The position numbers and the translations under genes are program-made. Below are positions 45,495 through 56,328 of a DNA stretch of 64,000 nucleotides, one piece after another; position 1 is the stretch's first letter, and each line of letters opens with the position of its first letter. The notes below the pieces were generated by a model. It did no database searches, was not told the origin of the DNA, and saw only the letters and a program-made list of their open reading frames with translations. Source of the DNA: Laetiporus sulphureus 93-53 (taxonomy: Eukaryota; Basidiomycota; Agaricomycetes; Polyporales; Laetiporaceae); the NCBI RefSeq assembly GCF_001632365.1, contig NW_024468518.1:262349-326348 (forward strand). The letters run 5' to 3'.

Positions 45495-45600
45495 ATATAT
45501 GACGTCATTCAAAGATCACGATCGATCAAGGAAGTCTATCTCGACTCAATCACAAAGATCAGATCTCGATCATGATCGATCGAGGAAGACGTCACACAAT
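45495..45600 (+). repeat. duplicated GATCGATC block with TGACGTCA
   Basis: TGACGTCA palindrome at about 45499, then two imperfect copies of GATCA(C/T)GATCGATC(A/G)AGGAAG (near 45514 and 45567); the second copy runs into GACGTCA. Could be a factor-binding array or chance duplication. Confidence 0.4.
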
Positions 45601-45699
45601 CTTGGCACGTGACTAGGCACACACCATGAACTTCGCACGCCACCTGATTACATCATCACAAAAAGCCACTTGATTATATAATAAACAACAGATACTGGT

Positions 45700-45845
45700 C
45701 GAAATTCGAACCTGGTATCTCACCCGTTCAAGTGGCTTAGGGGTTAAGCCATGATGTTCAAGTCCCCCGAGATCACCTGACACTATCACTCAGGGCCCGC
45801 TCGCCTCCCAACGAGCGCAGGTTCGAATCTCAGTGGGGACGAACA
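45700..45845. repeat. tRNA-like promoter boxes, head to head
   Basis: Plus strand: A-box-like TGGCTTAGGGGTTA (about 45733), B-box GGTTCGAATCT (45820-45830), and GTCCCC / GGGGAC ends pairing across 45762-45840. Minus strand: GGTTCGAATTTC (about 45700-45712). The D-arm is not convincing, so I call this a SINE-like relic rather than a tRNA gene. Confidence 0.35.
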
Positions 45846-46314
45846 ATATCATGACTTGATTTCTGCCTCAGCAGCCGTAACGCAGAAGCACGAAGTCATG
45901 ACCGAAGACCGAGGATAAGGAGATTGCATCCGCAATCATAAACTATGTTTTTCACCAACAACCCTTATCCTTCAATACAACATTCAAGCCTGTCACATTA
46001 CGACCTGGCGCAAGTCGTTAAACTGCAAGCGCGATGACCTAAACAACGTCATTTAAACTGTTTTGCCTACAAGCCTAATTCTATAAAGGGAGAAGATATA
46101 AGGCGACAACGAGTCGAACCATAAGTCAATCACCTATAAAGAATTAGAAGCGCAAAGGTACCCATTGGCAGCTAAGAGCGCCCAAGGACCTAGACATGTC
46201 CACTAAACTGTTAATCCATTTTTACTACACCCACTACAACACCACCCAGGCCTACACACAATCCACCTAAATGGAAATCCATCTAATGGAAGATATGGCT
46301 CCTCGGGACGATGA

Positions 46315-46332
46315 GCCTTGAGGGGGGGGTAA
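46315..46332 (+). promoter_or_regulatory. polypurine tract of element D
   Basis: TTGAGGGGGGGGTAA directly before the 3' LTR; nearly the same as the tract of C. Confidence 0.85.
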
Positions 46333-47059
46333 TGTCACGGTTTTATCCGGACATATTCATGTCGACAACATAATTCCTATATAAGACAATCCTATACCCG
46401 GATATGGATACAAACCTCAATATTGGTCTATCAATGCGAATACTCGCACAAACAACAAGATACAGCCACATATCTCGCGGATGGGCCTGCATCTACCAAC
46501 TGACCAATCGGGGATCCGATCTGAACACCCGGTCACGTGACCGGATAAGGAGCCTGGACCACCAAGGGCTATGTTCGTCACATCATGGGTAGTAGCACAA
46601 CCCTATTGGATAAGTCCAATAGGACCANNNNNNNNNNNNNNNNNNNNNNNNNNNNNNNNNNNNNNNNNNNNNNNNNNNNNNNNNNNNNNNNNNNNNNNNN
46701 NNNNNNNNNNNNNNNNNNNNNNNNNNNNNNNNNNNNNNNNNNNNNNNNNNNNNNNNNNNNNNNNNNNNNNNNNNNNNNNNNNNNNNNNNNNNNNNNNNNN
46801 NNNNNNNNNNNNNNNNNNNNNNNNNNNNNNNNNNNNNNNNNNNNNNNNNNNNNNNNNNNNNNNNNNNNNNNNNNNNNNNNNNNNNNNNNNNNNNNNNNNN
46901 NNNNNNNNNNNNNNNNNNNNNNNNNNNNNNNNNNNNNNNNNNNNNNNNNNNNNNNNNNNNNNNNNNNNNNNNNNNNNNNNNNGATGAGTCACAGGATGCA
47001 GGCATCACCTGATGCCAGTCCCTTGCCCTTCGGGGTAGGGATCACAATGCACCGTGACA
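46333..47059 (+). repeat. 3' LTR of element D (contains gap)
   Basis: About 727 bp matching 42763-43490 on both sides of the gap. The visible parts differ from the 5' LTR at a handful of positions, mostly transitions. Confidence 0.9.
46628..46982. other. assembly gap (355 N)
   Basis: Run of N inside the right LTR of D. The matching piece of the left LTR (43058-43413) is 356 bp, so the gap length is essentially correct. Open frames called across it are artefacts. Confidence 0.99.
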
Positions 47060-47064
47060 ATAGC

Positions 47065-48340
47065 ACTGATGAACAGGTAATCAGGAAGGAGATGCATTAT
47101 TCTGATAATTATCCAGTTTGGACAATCGTGACAGCACATCGGCTTGAACCATTTGTCATCCCGAGGTATGGACAATCTTGTAATTGAACATCGACAAGAA
47201 GAGTTGCCATCTTCGTTGCCTTGGGTTCAAGTCCTGTGGTTGCCTAAAATTCGTCAGATTCTTGTGATCTGTGCATATGAGGAATGGTTCCTTTGTGCCG
47301 TCGAGATAGCGTCTCCATTCTTTAAGTGCACAGATTATTTCAAGAAGCTCCTTATCGTAGATTTGATAATTTTGCTCTGGTTCAGATAATGACTTGGAAT
47401 AGTATGCGCATGCATGAAGATCACCATTGTCATCTTTTTGCATTAGGACTGCACCAATAGTGAAGTCTGGTGCATCAGTCTCGATGATAACAGGCTTGTC
47501 CTTGTCTGGCATAACCAGTATTGGTGCTTTGCCGAATTCATTCTTCAGATAGTGAAAGCAGCTTGTTCCTTGCTCATCCAGTGGAATACATTTCCACCTT
47601 TAGTCTTGGTAAGATCAATCAAGGGTCAAGCAATCTCGGAGTAGTTTCGATGAAATTTCCATAGAAGTTGGCGAATCCTAGGAATGCACGTACTCCTTTT
47701 ATGGTCATTGGAGCTTCCCACTTGAGGAGTCCATTGACCTTTTCAGGATTTATCTGAAGCTGTTCTGAAAGGAGAATCAGTCCTAGGAAGTCAGTGCGTG
47801 TAGTTTTAAACATGCATTTTTCGAGCTTGAGATAGAGATCATGATCGACCATCTTTTTGATGACTCATTCAAGCTTCTTCTCTAACTCTTTTTTGCTTTC
47901 TGCTAAAATGAGAACATCATCAAAATAGCACAAAAGCCATCCTTCGGTGATTTCTTCTGCAAAAATTTCGTTCATCATTCTTTGGAATGTTGCTGGCACA
48001 TTGCACATTTCGAAGAACATGACTGTGGGCTCGAACAACCCATACTTGGTAATGAAGGCCACCTTCCACTCATCTCCTTTTTGAATTTGGACATTGGTGT
48101 ATGCTCCGTGAATGTTGAGTTTCGCAAAATACTTGGCATGGTGAAGTCGATCCGTCAAGTCCATTATAAGTGAAAGGGAATATGCATCTTTAATTGTTTC
48201 TTTATTGACATAGTGGTAGTCCTGACATGGATGTAATCCACTGTCTTTCTTTCTAATAAAGAAGAAAGGTGAAGCCATTGCAGATTGTGAAGGACAAATA
48301 TATTCTTTTGCAAGATTTTCATCGATGAAGGCATTCATAG
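47065..48340 (-). pseudogene. element E reverse transcriptase and RNase H
   Basis: RNase H 47156-47512 (VIIETDAPDFTIGAVL, YDKELLEIICALKEWRRYL, DHKNLTNF). RT 47619-48338 with NAFIDENLAKEYI, KLNIHGAYTNVQI, MCNVPATFQRMMNEIF and the YFDD box (CYFDDVLIL). A frame break lies between them at about 47520-47860. The sequence is clearly different from A/B and C, for example EWRRYLDG instead of EYRQYFEG. Confidence 0.85.
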
Positions 48341-48399
48341 CTTCTTCTTCCCACTTGGATAGGTTGTAGACCTTTTCTCATTTAGGGAAAAAGTCCAAT

Positions 48400-49140
48400 T
48401 TGAAGTCTATGCAATGGTTGTATGACCTATATGATGGTAACCATTCAGATGCCTTCTCTTCGAAGATTCATTTGTATCTTAATAAATATGATGGGATGGT
48501 GGCCTTCTTCTTCTTGGAGTTCTTCTTTTCTTCGATCGCCTTCTTCTGTGCTAATTCTTGCACCTTGTTTTATGCCTTCCAGAAGGTGCCATCTTCCTTT
48601 CTTGTTTGATAGGGGTCTTTTTTGATATTAATTTGTCGCAAGGCCAAGTATTGCATCTTCCTTTCTCCAGCAGTGCGACGTCCCTTTTCTTCTTTGAATG
48701 TTACGTTCTGGAGCATTCCAGTATCAGGCTAATAAGCAAATATTGCTTCTTGTTCACCTATCTCCTGATCCTCCAAATAGGGGTTTCCAGTCAAGTATGC
48801 AAGCAAGAGGTTCGAGTCAACAGTTTCTGCTTTGTCTGGGACAGGGTCAACATTAGATCAGTTGAGCTTCCAGATTGCCCGCTTGATCTTTTCCTGTTCC
48901 TTCTTGGTGGTTGGAAGGTAAGTGGTATTTTGATGCTTAACTGGTCTTGGTTCTTTGTCGGGTATGTCCTCAATGTATTGTCGAACCTTGACTTCTTCAG
49001 TTTGCCAGTTAATAATTGAATTGTGATCATGAAGCCACGTATTCCCAATGATCACGTCTTCTTTTTCTAAGTCAATTACGAGGAAGTCATCATCCCATTC
49101 GTACATTCCTGCATGAATAGTTCCTTTGATTATTTATTTG
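48400..49140 (-). pseudogene. element E protease region
   Basis: Minus strand; 48858-49106 contains LVIDLEKEDVIIGNTWLHDHN and IINWQTEEV, typical of the C-terminal half of a Ty3/gypsy protease. The active-site DSG region (about 49240-49270) reads LVNSGVKG, i.e. Asn for Asp. The 48400-48780 part is a Lys/Glu-rich linker to RT. Confidence 0.6.
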
Positions 49141-49169
49141 TGGAGTTGATGGAACTCCCGTCAACACTT

Positions 49170-51400
49170 TGAATCTTCACTTCCTTTTATGATTTGAGAA
49201 GATGAAGACTGACCTTCTTTGTGAACAATTCATTGATGAACATTCCTTTTACTCCTGAATTGACTAGGGCTCTTGCTGGAATACTTTTGATTCTGGTTCC
49301 ATCGTAATCCTGAAGGAAGATATTGAGGTATATTTCACTTCCTCATTTGATATCTCCTTTGATGATTACTTCTTCTAGGATCATTTTCTTGTTTGGATGC
49401 CATGAGATCCTGACATGCACCCAATTTCAAAACCCTCTAGGTCTTCTTTTTCAATGGGTGATGGATACCTGTGTGTGTACTCGTATCTGTCTGGATTGTC
49501 TTCAAATTTCAGGAGATCGTCGAGATGAGGCATTGTCATATTGCATTCCTGAATGCATTTTTCTCGCATTACGAGTGCATCCTCTCTTTGTATCTGAGCA
49601 AGTTCCTCCTTAGGGATGAATCGGTATACAAATGATTCTTCTTCTGAATCGTCCAATTCTTCCATGATTCACTTAATTTTGCAGATCTTTTTATGCTTGA
49701 CAGGGTGAGTTCTTTGTACCCTGTTAATGATTTCTTCTTTTCTGTTCTGACTTTTCTGAGCTTTCCTCCAAGTCACTTTCTTTGACTCATTTTACTTGAT
49801 GCCATTTCTTCTCCTTTCCCTTGGAGTAAAATTTAGTCAGCTTGGAAGTCTTTTCACGTCTGCTAGATGTGGAGTACTTCTTCGTCCTGGAATGGAACAT
49901 CTTGGTTTTGGCATATGAAGTTGCCTTTCCTCCACGACCTTGTAATGGATCATATTCTGGGTTTCATCATTGGTTTGCCTGATGTCCTGGTTTGCTGTAG
50001 TTGTAACAGAATTCACTCAAAGAACATTCTTTATGGGTTTCTTCTGATATTCTGTCAACATTCATGTCATCGGGTTCCTTTTCTGTCCTTTTTCTGCTTC
50101 CTGAAGAGCCTGAGATGAACTTGAAGATATTGGTCTTTTCACTATGAATGTCCTGAAGATCTGTGACCTTTCTTGCTGCCTTGCATGCTGCTGCATACAT
50201 CATTGATCGGCTTTCAATGATGAAGACCTTTTCTGCAAGTTTCTCGTTAAGGCCTCATTTGAAGTGGATGAGCTTTACATATTTGTTGTCGATTTCAGCA
50301 TATCAGTAGAGGATATCGAGATTTCCAATATATTCATTGACAGTTTATCTGTTCTGCTTGTACTTTTCTTTGAGAAGTACTTGCCAGGCTTGATCCTTAG
50401 TTGCGACACCTCCATACTTTTCTGTGAGTGTCATCTTGAAGTCTTGGTACATTCCAAGATTTCCGTGTCATGCTGTTTGATGGGCCTCCCATGACTCGGC
50501 CCACTTTCCTGCCATAGATGAAGAGTCGATTTGGAATAGGATGAACACAGTTTTGCCAAAGTCATCATTGTAGACTCCTGCATTTGCCTGGAGGTATCGT
50601 TCCATATTTCATAAGAACGAGGCAAACTCGCACTTGTCTCCCTTAAACTCCTTGATTTTTCTCATCTTCTTTTTCCATGCAGCTGGAGGCTTGGGGATTG
50701 CTTTCTGATATTGTGCATAGAGTGTCAGTGATTGTTCATACTCATTCCAGACTACATCAGTGCAGGTTCCAGGATGAACAGGTGGTCTGAGAGCTGGGTC
50801 ATATCTTGCGTGCATAGCCATACTTCCTGAGAACTGGAAGGTACTGGTTGGTCTTGATCCAGTAGAAACTGATCATGTAATTCCTGGTGCAGTCAGTAGG
50901 TGAGGTGGCTGGTCTCATCTAAATGTTGCAATTCCTGGAGAATCTGGTCTAGCAGTGCTGTCCGAGATAGATCTTTCGAGTGGGACTGCTCTTGCTCCAA
51001 GTGGGTTACTTGACTGTAATCCACCAGTTTCCGTCAAACCACCTTCTTGCCGATCAACTTGAATTGCTTCTTCTCATGAAAGTTCTGTGGCTTTGTCAAA
51101 ACTCCGAAGTGATGCTTTATCAAAGTTTTTCCTTCCATGAAGAACTTGTCTGATTTCTTCTACTTCACCCTGGAGCTGCTCTAGCCTCGGGTGATCTGTT
51201 GGTTCATAGGCTCCTCCTAGCCTGAATTGAAGTCGAAGATGAACCGCTTCTGTCAACCTTTTTTCGTAGAGGTCTTTTAACTCCTCTGTTGTGGCATCGT
51301 GAATTGTAAATGGTGAAACTTCTTCATCAGAAGTCACCAGTCGTGTCTCTGGTGTATCTTTTTCAGATACAGATTCTGGATTCCTTGGATCCCATGTCTT
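49170..51400 (-). pseudogene. element E gag
   Basis: Minus-strand pieces: 51074-51337 (MTSDEEVSPFTIHD, helical), 50609-50821 (NEYEQSLTLYAQYQ, IKEFKGDKCEFASFL: capsid start), 50200-50600 (capsid), 49967-50203 with the zinc-knuckle remnant CYNYSKPGHQANQ, and an acidic tail 49381-49665. Many stops. Its knuckle type differs from the CxxC pairs of A and B. Confidence 0.7.
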
Positions 51401-53205
51401 GAATTAAGTCAAATCTGGCAGGCTTCATGCCATGCAGTGCACACCTCAAACCAAATTCACCTTCGCTCACGATGAGGGATGTCCCCATACCCAGAATTTC
51501 TGATGGCACTGTACCACGCAGTATATGCCTTACAGGATCCTGGTTACCAGCTTTGGATACTTAAACTTGTCGTTCTCAGTCACCAAGTCCTGATGGCTTT
51601 TGTACTATGCAGTGTACGTCCTACAGGGTCACTGATTGAGCTTTGAGTTTCCAAATTGCCTTTCCTGAAAAGGGCTTAGCACATCGTCAATGTGTGCCTC
51701 AGATAAGGGCTTCTCTTCTGGATTACCGCTCAGATAACCACTTGTGCTTGAGTTCATTCTGTGAAAGAAAAACTCTCGCTGTGAAGAATAATTTACTTCA
51801 GTATTCTCCTAATCTGCATTTGAAGTTTAATTTGCTCTGGTGTCTCTGTCACCGTGATGTTTTCCTAGAATTCTACCTACTCCGCAAATAAAGCACTTGG
51901 TGTCTCTAGACGAGGTCTCTACTCCTGGTCGCTTTGTTTTTGCTGTTTGGTAAGCCCATATAACCAATTTCTTTTCTGATTATGCTGAAAAGTTCACCCA
52001 GCCAGAGGCTTCTATTGTGTGAGAGAATTTGGCCTGAATCTTCTTTATGCTGGGATAGCAGTCTGTCCAGTTGTGAATTCTGCCTACTCCACAGAGTGCT
52101 TGATGTTTCAGCCTACCTTCTTTATAACCTGACACAGCAGCCTAACCAGTGTAAATCATGACACAGAGAAGTGGTCTCCCTTTCTCGCTTTTTAGAGTGA
52201 TCAGCTAATCACTTCGGATTCCTGCCTACTTCCCATTTGAAGTGCTTGGTGGTCCTGGTCTTTTATTCTCTGGTGCCCTATAACTGATTATCGGTCATAT
52301 CCTAGAGCTTAGAGAGGTAGGACTCAGGTCAAATAAGGTTGCTCGCTCAAGGAAGGCCCACCCAGCTAGTCAGGTCAGAGTGTTCTCTCTACTTCACGAA
52401 TTCTGTCTTGATGCCTCAGTCCAAAGACACTACTTTTGCGTAGTGGTTCTAAACCTGAGCAGGTTGACCTGTAGAAAACCTCTTTCAAATGTTATAAAGT
52501 GTTCCCTGGGAACCTTCAGTCATGTGTGCTTTCTCACACGTACTAGCCCCTCACTCATTGGGCAGAGATGATAGATGTTACTCGTACTATCCCGTTAGCA
52601 GTAGAAGACTGCCAGCAAAGGTTTACAGTGTTGTCCACAGATATAGCCAAGACAGAGTAGTGAGGTATTCACTCTCCTCTTGCTAAGGCCTTTGATACAG
52701 CTACTGCACGTCACTCACAGGTTACTAGGTTTACTGTACTGGCTCTTAGCAAGCGTACGAGCTTACTACCTCTTGAGAGTGATATTAGAGTGAGCACCAA
52801 AGGTTAAGAACAGAGAATGATTCCTAGAAATGTAAGGTGGAAGAGGTTATCTTTCCCTGCAGTTTCTGGCCCCTTTATATAGTCGCAGACCTACAGTCTG
52901 GGATACTAGTACAAGGGGTCTCGACACAGCCTCTGTAGCTAATCATAGCATAAATGAAATAGACTGAGACAAATACTAACCGCTGTGAGCCAAGTAATTG
53001 GTAAGCTAATGTTAGTACATGTGAAATGGAAAACCTGAAACATGAAGGTCTTGATCACATGACCTGAGTGAGTAAATAATGAAAATGAAAAACTGCTAAC
53101 CCTAGCATATGTCCTCAAGATCTATGAACCATAATTTAATAAATGCTGTGTCACATGAAACAGAAACTGTCACATGATCATGAAAGAGATGCTGAAACTG
53201 TAACA
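51400..53205 (-). other. E leader and probable 5' LTR, not delimited
   Basis: No credible gene. A minus-strand TATA box (CTATATAAAGG, mirror near 52890) and an end-like CTGTAACA at 53198-53205 suggest an LTR, but I found no matching partner and no self-complementary primer site. Confidence 0.35.
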
Positions 53206-54940
53206 GCATGTTGCTGGTATATGATACGAGTAATTACAGTGTGGAGCCCCATTTTGATGCTTTCCTGAGGCTCGCTTGCTCATACAGCTGATCATGGTCT
53301 CATGAGGCTCTCAGGTAGACTTCGTATATATATGAACTCTATATTGACAGAAGCTGATGTCTGTTGCATGAGCTCTGCATTCTCTGGGAGGAGTGTAAGG
53401 AGTGAGTGGCTGCCAGAATGAGAACCATACCCAAATAAGGAAGGTTCAGAAGGTCCATTCGAGCTGAGAATGGCAGAGCTGCATCGAAGAACATCCATTT
53501 TCAGTGGTGCCAGATCGGACTGTCAAAATAAAGATGTTTCCACATAGTGGCTGATGATTCTTGACAATTGCATTAGTGTTGCAACTGAGTCATCCTCGGA
53601 TTCATCCACTGTTCACTCACAGATATTTACCAGTGTTCTCAAGACCCCAATCTTTGTAGGAATAAAATCTCCGAGGGGGCTGCTCACTGACAGTAGAATA
53701 GAACATGAAACTCTGAAAAAATTGCATTGTGGGCCGGTGATAGTAAGGTGATCTTTTACACAGATCTTTGGCTCTATTTGATGATATTTCTCTTCATTAG
53801 CTCTAATGTCACCTCCCCCTCCCCCACACATCGATCCTAATGCCACCACACCCCCCTTCCCCAATGCACTCATTCTATGTTCCATGCCAATGCCATCATT
53901 CCTCCCCCCTCCCGCACACACACATGGAGACATTATACTCGACCATAATGCCACCATATTTTCCCTCTTTGCCCTCCCCTCCTGGGTGTTCTCATTTCAC
54001 ACCCCCATGCATGTTGTCATTTCATGCTGAGCTATCACTAAATGTTCTTGATCTATGTGATGTAAGATAATATACATTCATCTATGCATCTATTGTATTT
54101 CTGTCTCCCCTGAACTTTTGTCCACCATTCCATCGTTTCTTGGTCCAGTACAGCTAATCTCTCATCTTCCATCAGCAATTGCTCATTGTGAGGTTCGTGG
54201 AACATCTCTTCACTGAAGTCCCTGAGAATTCAGATGGTATCCCTGCCATGGCTACATGACAGTGCAACATATAGATTGAAGAGGCTCAGCTTTCCAGTCA
54301 GAGGCTTTGCTATGTCGATCAACACATACATTCAGTGAGTGGCTGGAGCAACAGGCAGTACATTACTTTCAACATTTCAGGACGAAGGTCCAATTGTTGC
54401 ACCTTTCAGGAAGTTATGACAGTGCCAATGGAAGCAATTAAAATCATGCTGGTTATTGCAGTAGCATTATCTCGACATCAAGAGAGGGGGTTGCAGCTCG
54501 AATGATGCTACGAGAATGACACTGAATGCATTTGGCTACATCTCAGTACTGGTCTCAAAAAAATGCACAGCATTTCCTATGACAACTTGATATAAAGGCA
54601 GCCTGTTTATAAGGATTCTCCACAGGTGCGGCAGTGCATGTGGACCACATCCGAAATCAGCATTTATTTCACCTGTGAGGTTTGAACCACACTGAGCCTC
54701 TTGTTTTTGTATCACAGTACAAGGCTACAGTCTTTTCAACAGAGGCACATCTTCAATCTTCAGTACAACTCATCTCGGCGAGTGAAGGCAGGGCCCGATT
54801 CCTCGGACTTAGTGTCGGAGAAGATCGCACGGATTATCTTATCATGTTCCGATAAGGAAGTTGGAAGGAATCACGTGACTATATGGGCGCTCTTTACCTC
54901 ATTCCATCGCGAGAGTGGCCATCCAATCGTTCACTTTCTA
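53206..54940. other. intergenic, with C-rich imperfect repeats
   Basis: No gene seen. At 53805-54010 the plus strand is pyrimidine-rich, and the phrase AATG(C/T)CACC recurs at about 53807, 53840 and 53947 (AATGCCATC at 53890), giving irregular 35-60 bp C-rich units. The remainder up to the NFU1 start is unremarkable and probably holds its promoter. Confidence 0.4.
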
Positions 54941-54952
54941 TCTGAAACCGTC

Positions 54953-56033
54953 ATGTCTGCTGCATCCGCCTTCCCGTCTGTCAAAGCCCTCGCGAGTACA
55001 TCGAGGAACGCCCTGCGTCACCGCTCTAAGCTCCCGTTGTCCCTTCGTGCTTCCCGGAGAGAATCGTCGGCGACTGCATCTTGCCTCGCTAACCTACACC
55101 ATGGCACAACCCTGGCAACGTTCTCTCCAACACATCCGGCAAGAAAGTTGTCCAGTATGGAGAGACCACTGCACTGTATTTGAGTTCTTGTATATTGCGT
55201 CGGGTGTATTGCTCATAGCTTTGTAGACCGGTCTATGTTCATCCAAACAGAGACCACGCCGAATGAGGACTCGCTCAAATTCATTCCTGGGGTACCTGTC
55301 ATGGATGATGGCACAGCAGAATTTCTTGATGTAAAATCTGCTCTCAAGTCGCCGTTGGCTATACGGCTTATGGGCATCGAGGGTGTCAACACCGTATTCT
55401 ATGGACCAGACTTCGTCACGGTCTCAAAAGATTCAGAGACGTCGTGGTCAGTCATCAAGCCGGAAATATACTCCATTCTCATGGAATTCTTCTCATCTGG
55501 CCAACCACTGTTCCGCTCGGAAGAGGACCGCGAGGCTGCAGGCCCTCAGGACACGCGGATACTCGACACAGACTCGGAGACGGTCGCGATGATTAAGGAG
55601 CTCCTTGAGACCCGCGTGCGACCGGCGATCATGGAGGACGGTGGGGATATCGAGTTTAGAGGGTTCACAGACGATGGCCACGTGCAGGTGAAGTTGAAAG
55701 GTAGTTGCAGAGGGTGCGATTCGAGTACGGTCACACTGAAGAGCGGCATTGAGCGGATGCTCATGCATTATATCCCTGAGGTCAAGGGTGTTGAGCAGGT
55801 ATGCTTGTTCATCTATCCGTGCCAAGTCCATGTTGCCTGACTGCGGCTTTGCCAGGTCCTTGATCAAGAGGAAACCATCGCACTGGATGAGTTCCAGAAG
55901 CTAGAACAACGCCTATCTCGAGAACACGGGCAGACTGATTCGAAGAAGGACCCAAGGTGAGACAGCTGGTCAGATCCTCTTCTGATGACTCACGCTTGTG
56001 GATTACAGTATGGCGCAATACATGTCTGTATAA
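54953..56033 (+). CDS. NFU1: NFU1-like mitochondrial iron-sulfur cluster scaffold
   Basis: Late-acting Fe-S carrier that passes [4Fe-4S] clusters to mitochondrial enzymes such as lipoate synthase. Model: exons 54953-55154, 55227-55798, 55856-55956, 56009-56033, giving 299 residues. All introns are GT-AG (72, 57 and 52 nt). The N-terminus (MSAASAFPSVKALAS, Arg/Ser-rich) is a typical mitochondrial targeting peptide. The Nfu N-terminal domain begins RSMFIQTETTPNED; the NifU-like domain carries EDGGDIEF and the cluster-binding CRGC (CxxC) followed by GIERMLMHYIPEVKGVEQV. If the last intron is not used the protein ends four residues earlier (DPR-stop at 55960) instead of PSMAQYMSV. Same strand as HEM3, 296 bp upstream of it. 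Start chosen as the first ATG of the targeting peptide. Confidence 0.92.
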
Positions 56034-56328
56034 ATAGATTTGTACGATACTACCCGCTACAGCGACATCCTAATATCCGCACACCGTCTTGTGTCTTCGG
56101 GCTATCTCTAGGACTAGTGTGGCTCAGATTGCAACACTGCAGAGGTGTACAGTTTGGATAAAGCCAATGGCAGCTACACGATTGCGCAGTGTGGCCCATC
56201 TAGTCTAATCTAATCTAATCCGTTATGCTTCAACTTCGTGATCTAATCTCTTTGCGTGATCGGGATTAGATCAAAGTCTGCGGCATTCCGTGAACTCAGC
56301 CTGGTCCACCAGTTGTCCATCTTTCTGG

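Larger units (their letters stand above)
42763..47059 (+). mobile_element. non-autonomous LTR element D (LARD-like) with assembly gap
   Basis: 4297 bp, LTRs 42763-43490 and 46333-47059, perfect duplication ATAGC (42758-42762 and 47060-47064), primer site and polypurine tract on the plus strand. The internal 2.8 kb has no gag or pol. Just after the primer site it keeps a piece of the ORF-alpha leader of the C family (CCACACCACTTCC ... TAAGCCGCTCCCT, 43678-43735). The rest is unrelated filler with tRNA-like promoter motifs. Confidence 0.9.
39675..53205 (-). mobile_element. old chromovirus E, interrupted by D
   Basis: Third family, minus strand: gag about 49381-51337, protease about 48800-49110, RT 47619-48338, RNase H 47156-47512, integrase plus chromodomain 41300-42757, then a 3' accessory ORF 39720-41285. 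Element D interrupts it between RNase H and integrase. Its Gag keeps a CCHC-like knuckle. I could not delimit its LTRs; a minus-strand TATA box near 52890 and a CTGTAACA end at 53205 suggest the 5' LTR ends there. All reading frames are broken. Confidence 0.65.

Noticed and set aside
45762..45840. Functional tRNA gene
   Set aside because: Acceptor-like ends pair, but there is no proper D-arm, the anticodon loop has eight bases and the T-stem does not pair well.
46571..47187. Long open frames across the N run
   Set aside because: They consist of unknown bases; the underlying sequence is an LTR.
53805..54010. CRISPR-like or regular tandem array
   Set aside because: Units are irregular in length and C-rich; there is no constant repeat with unique spacers.
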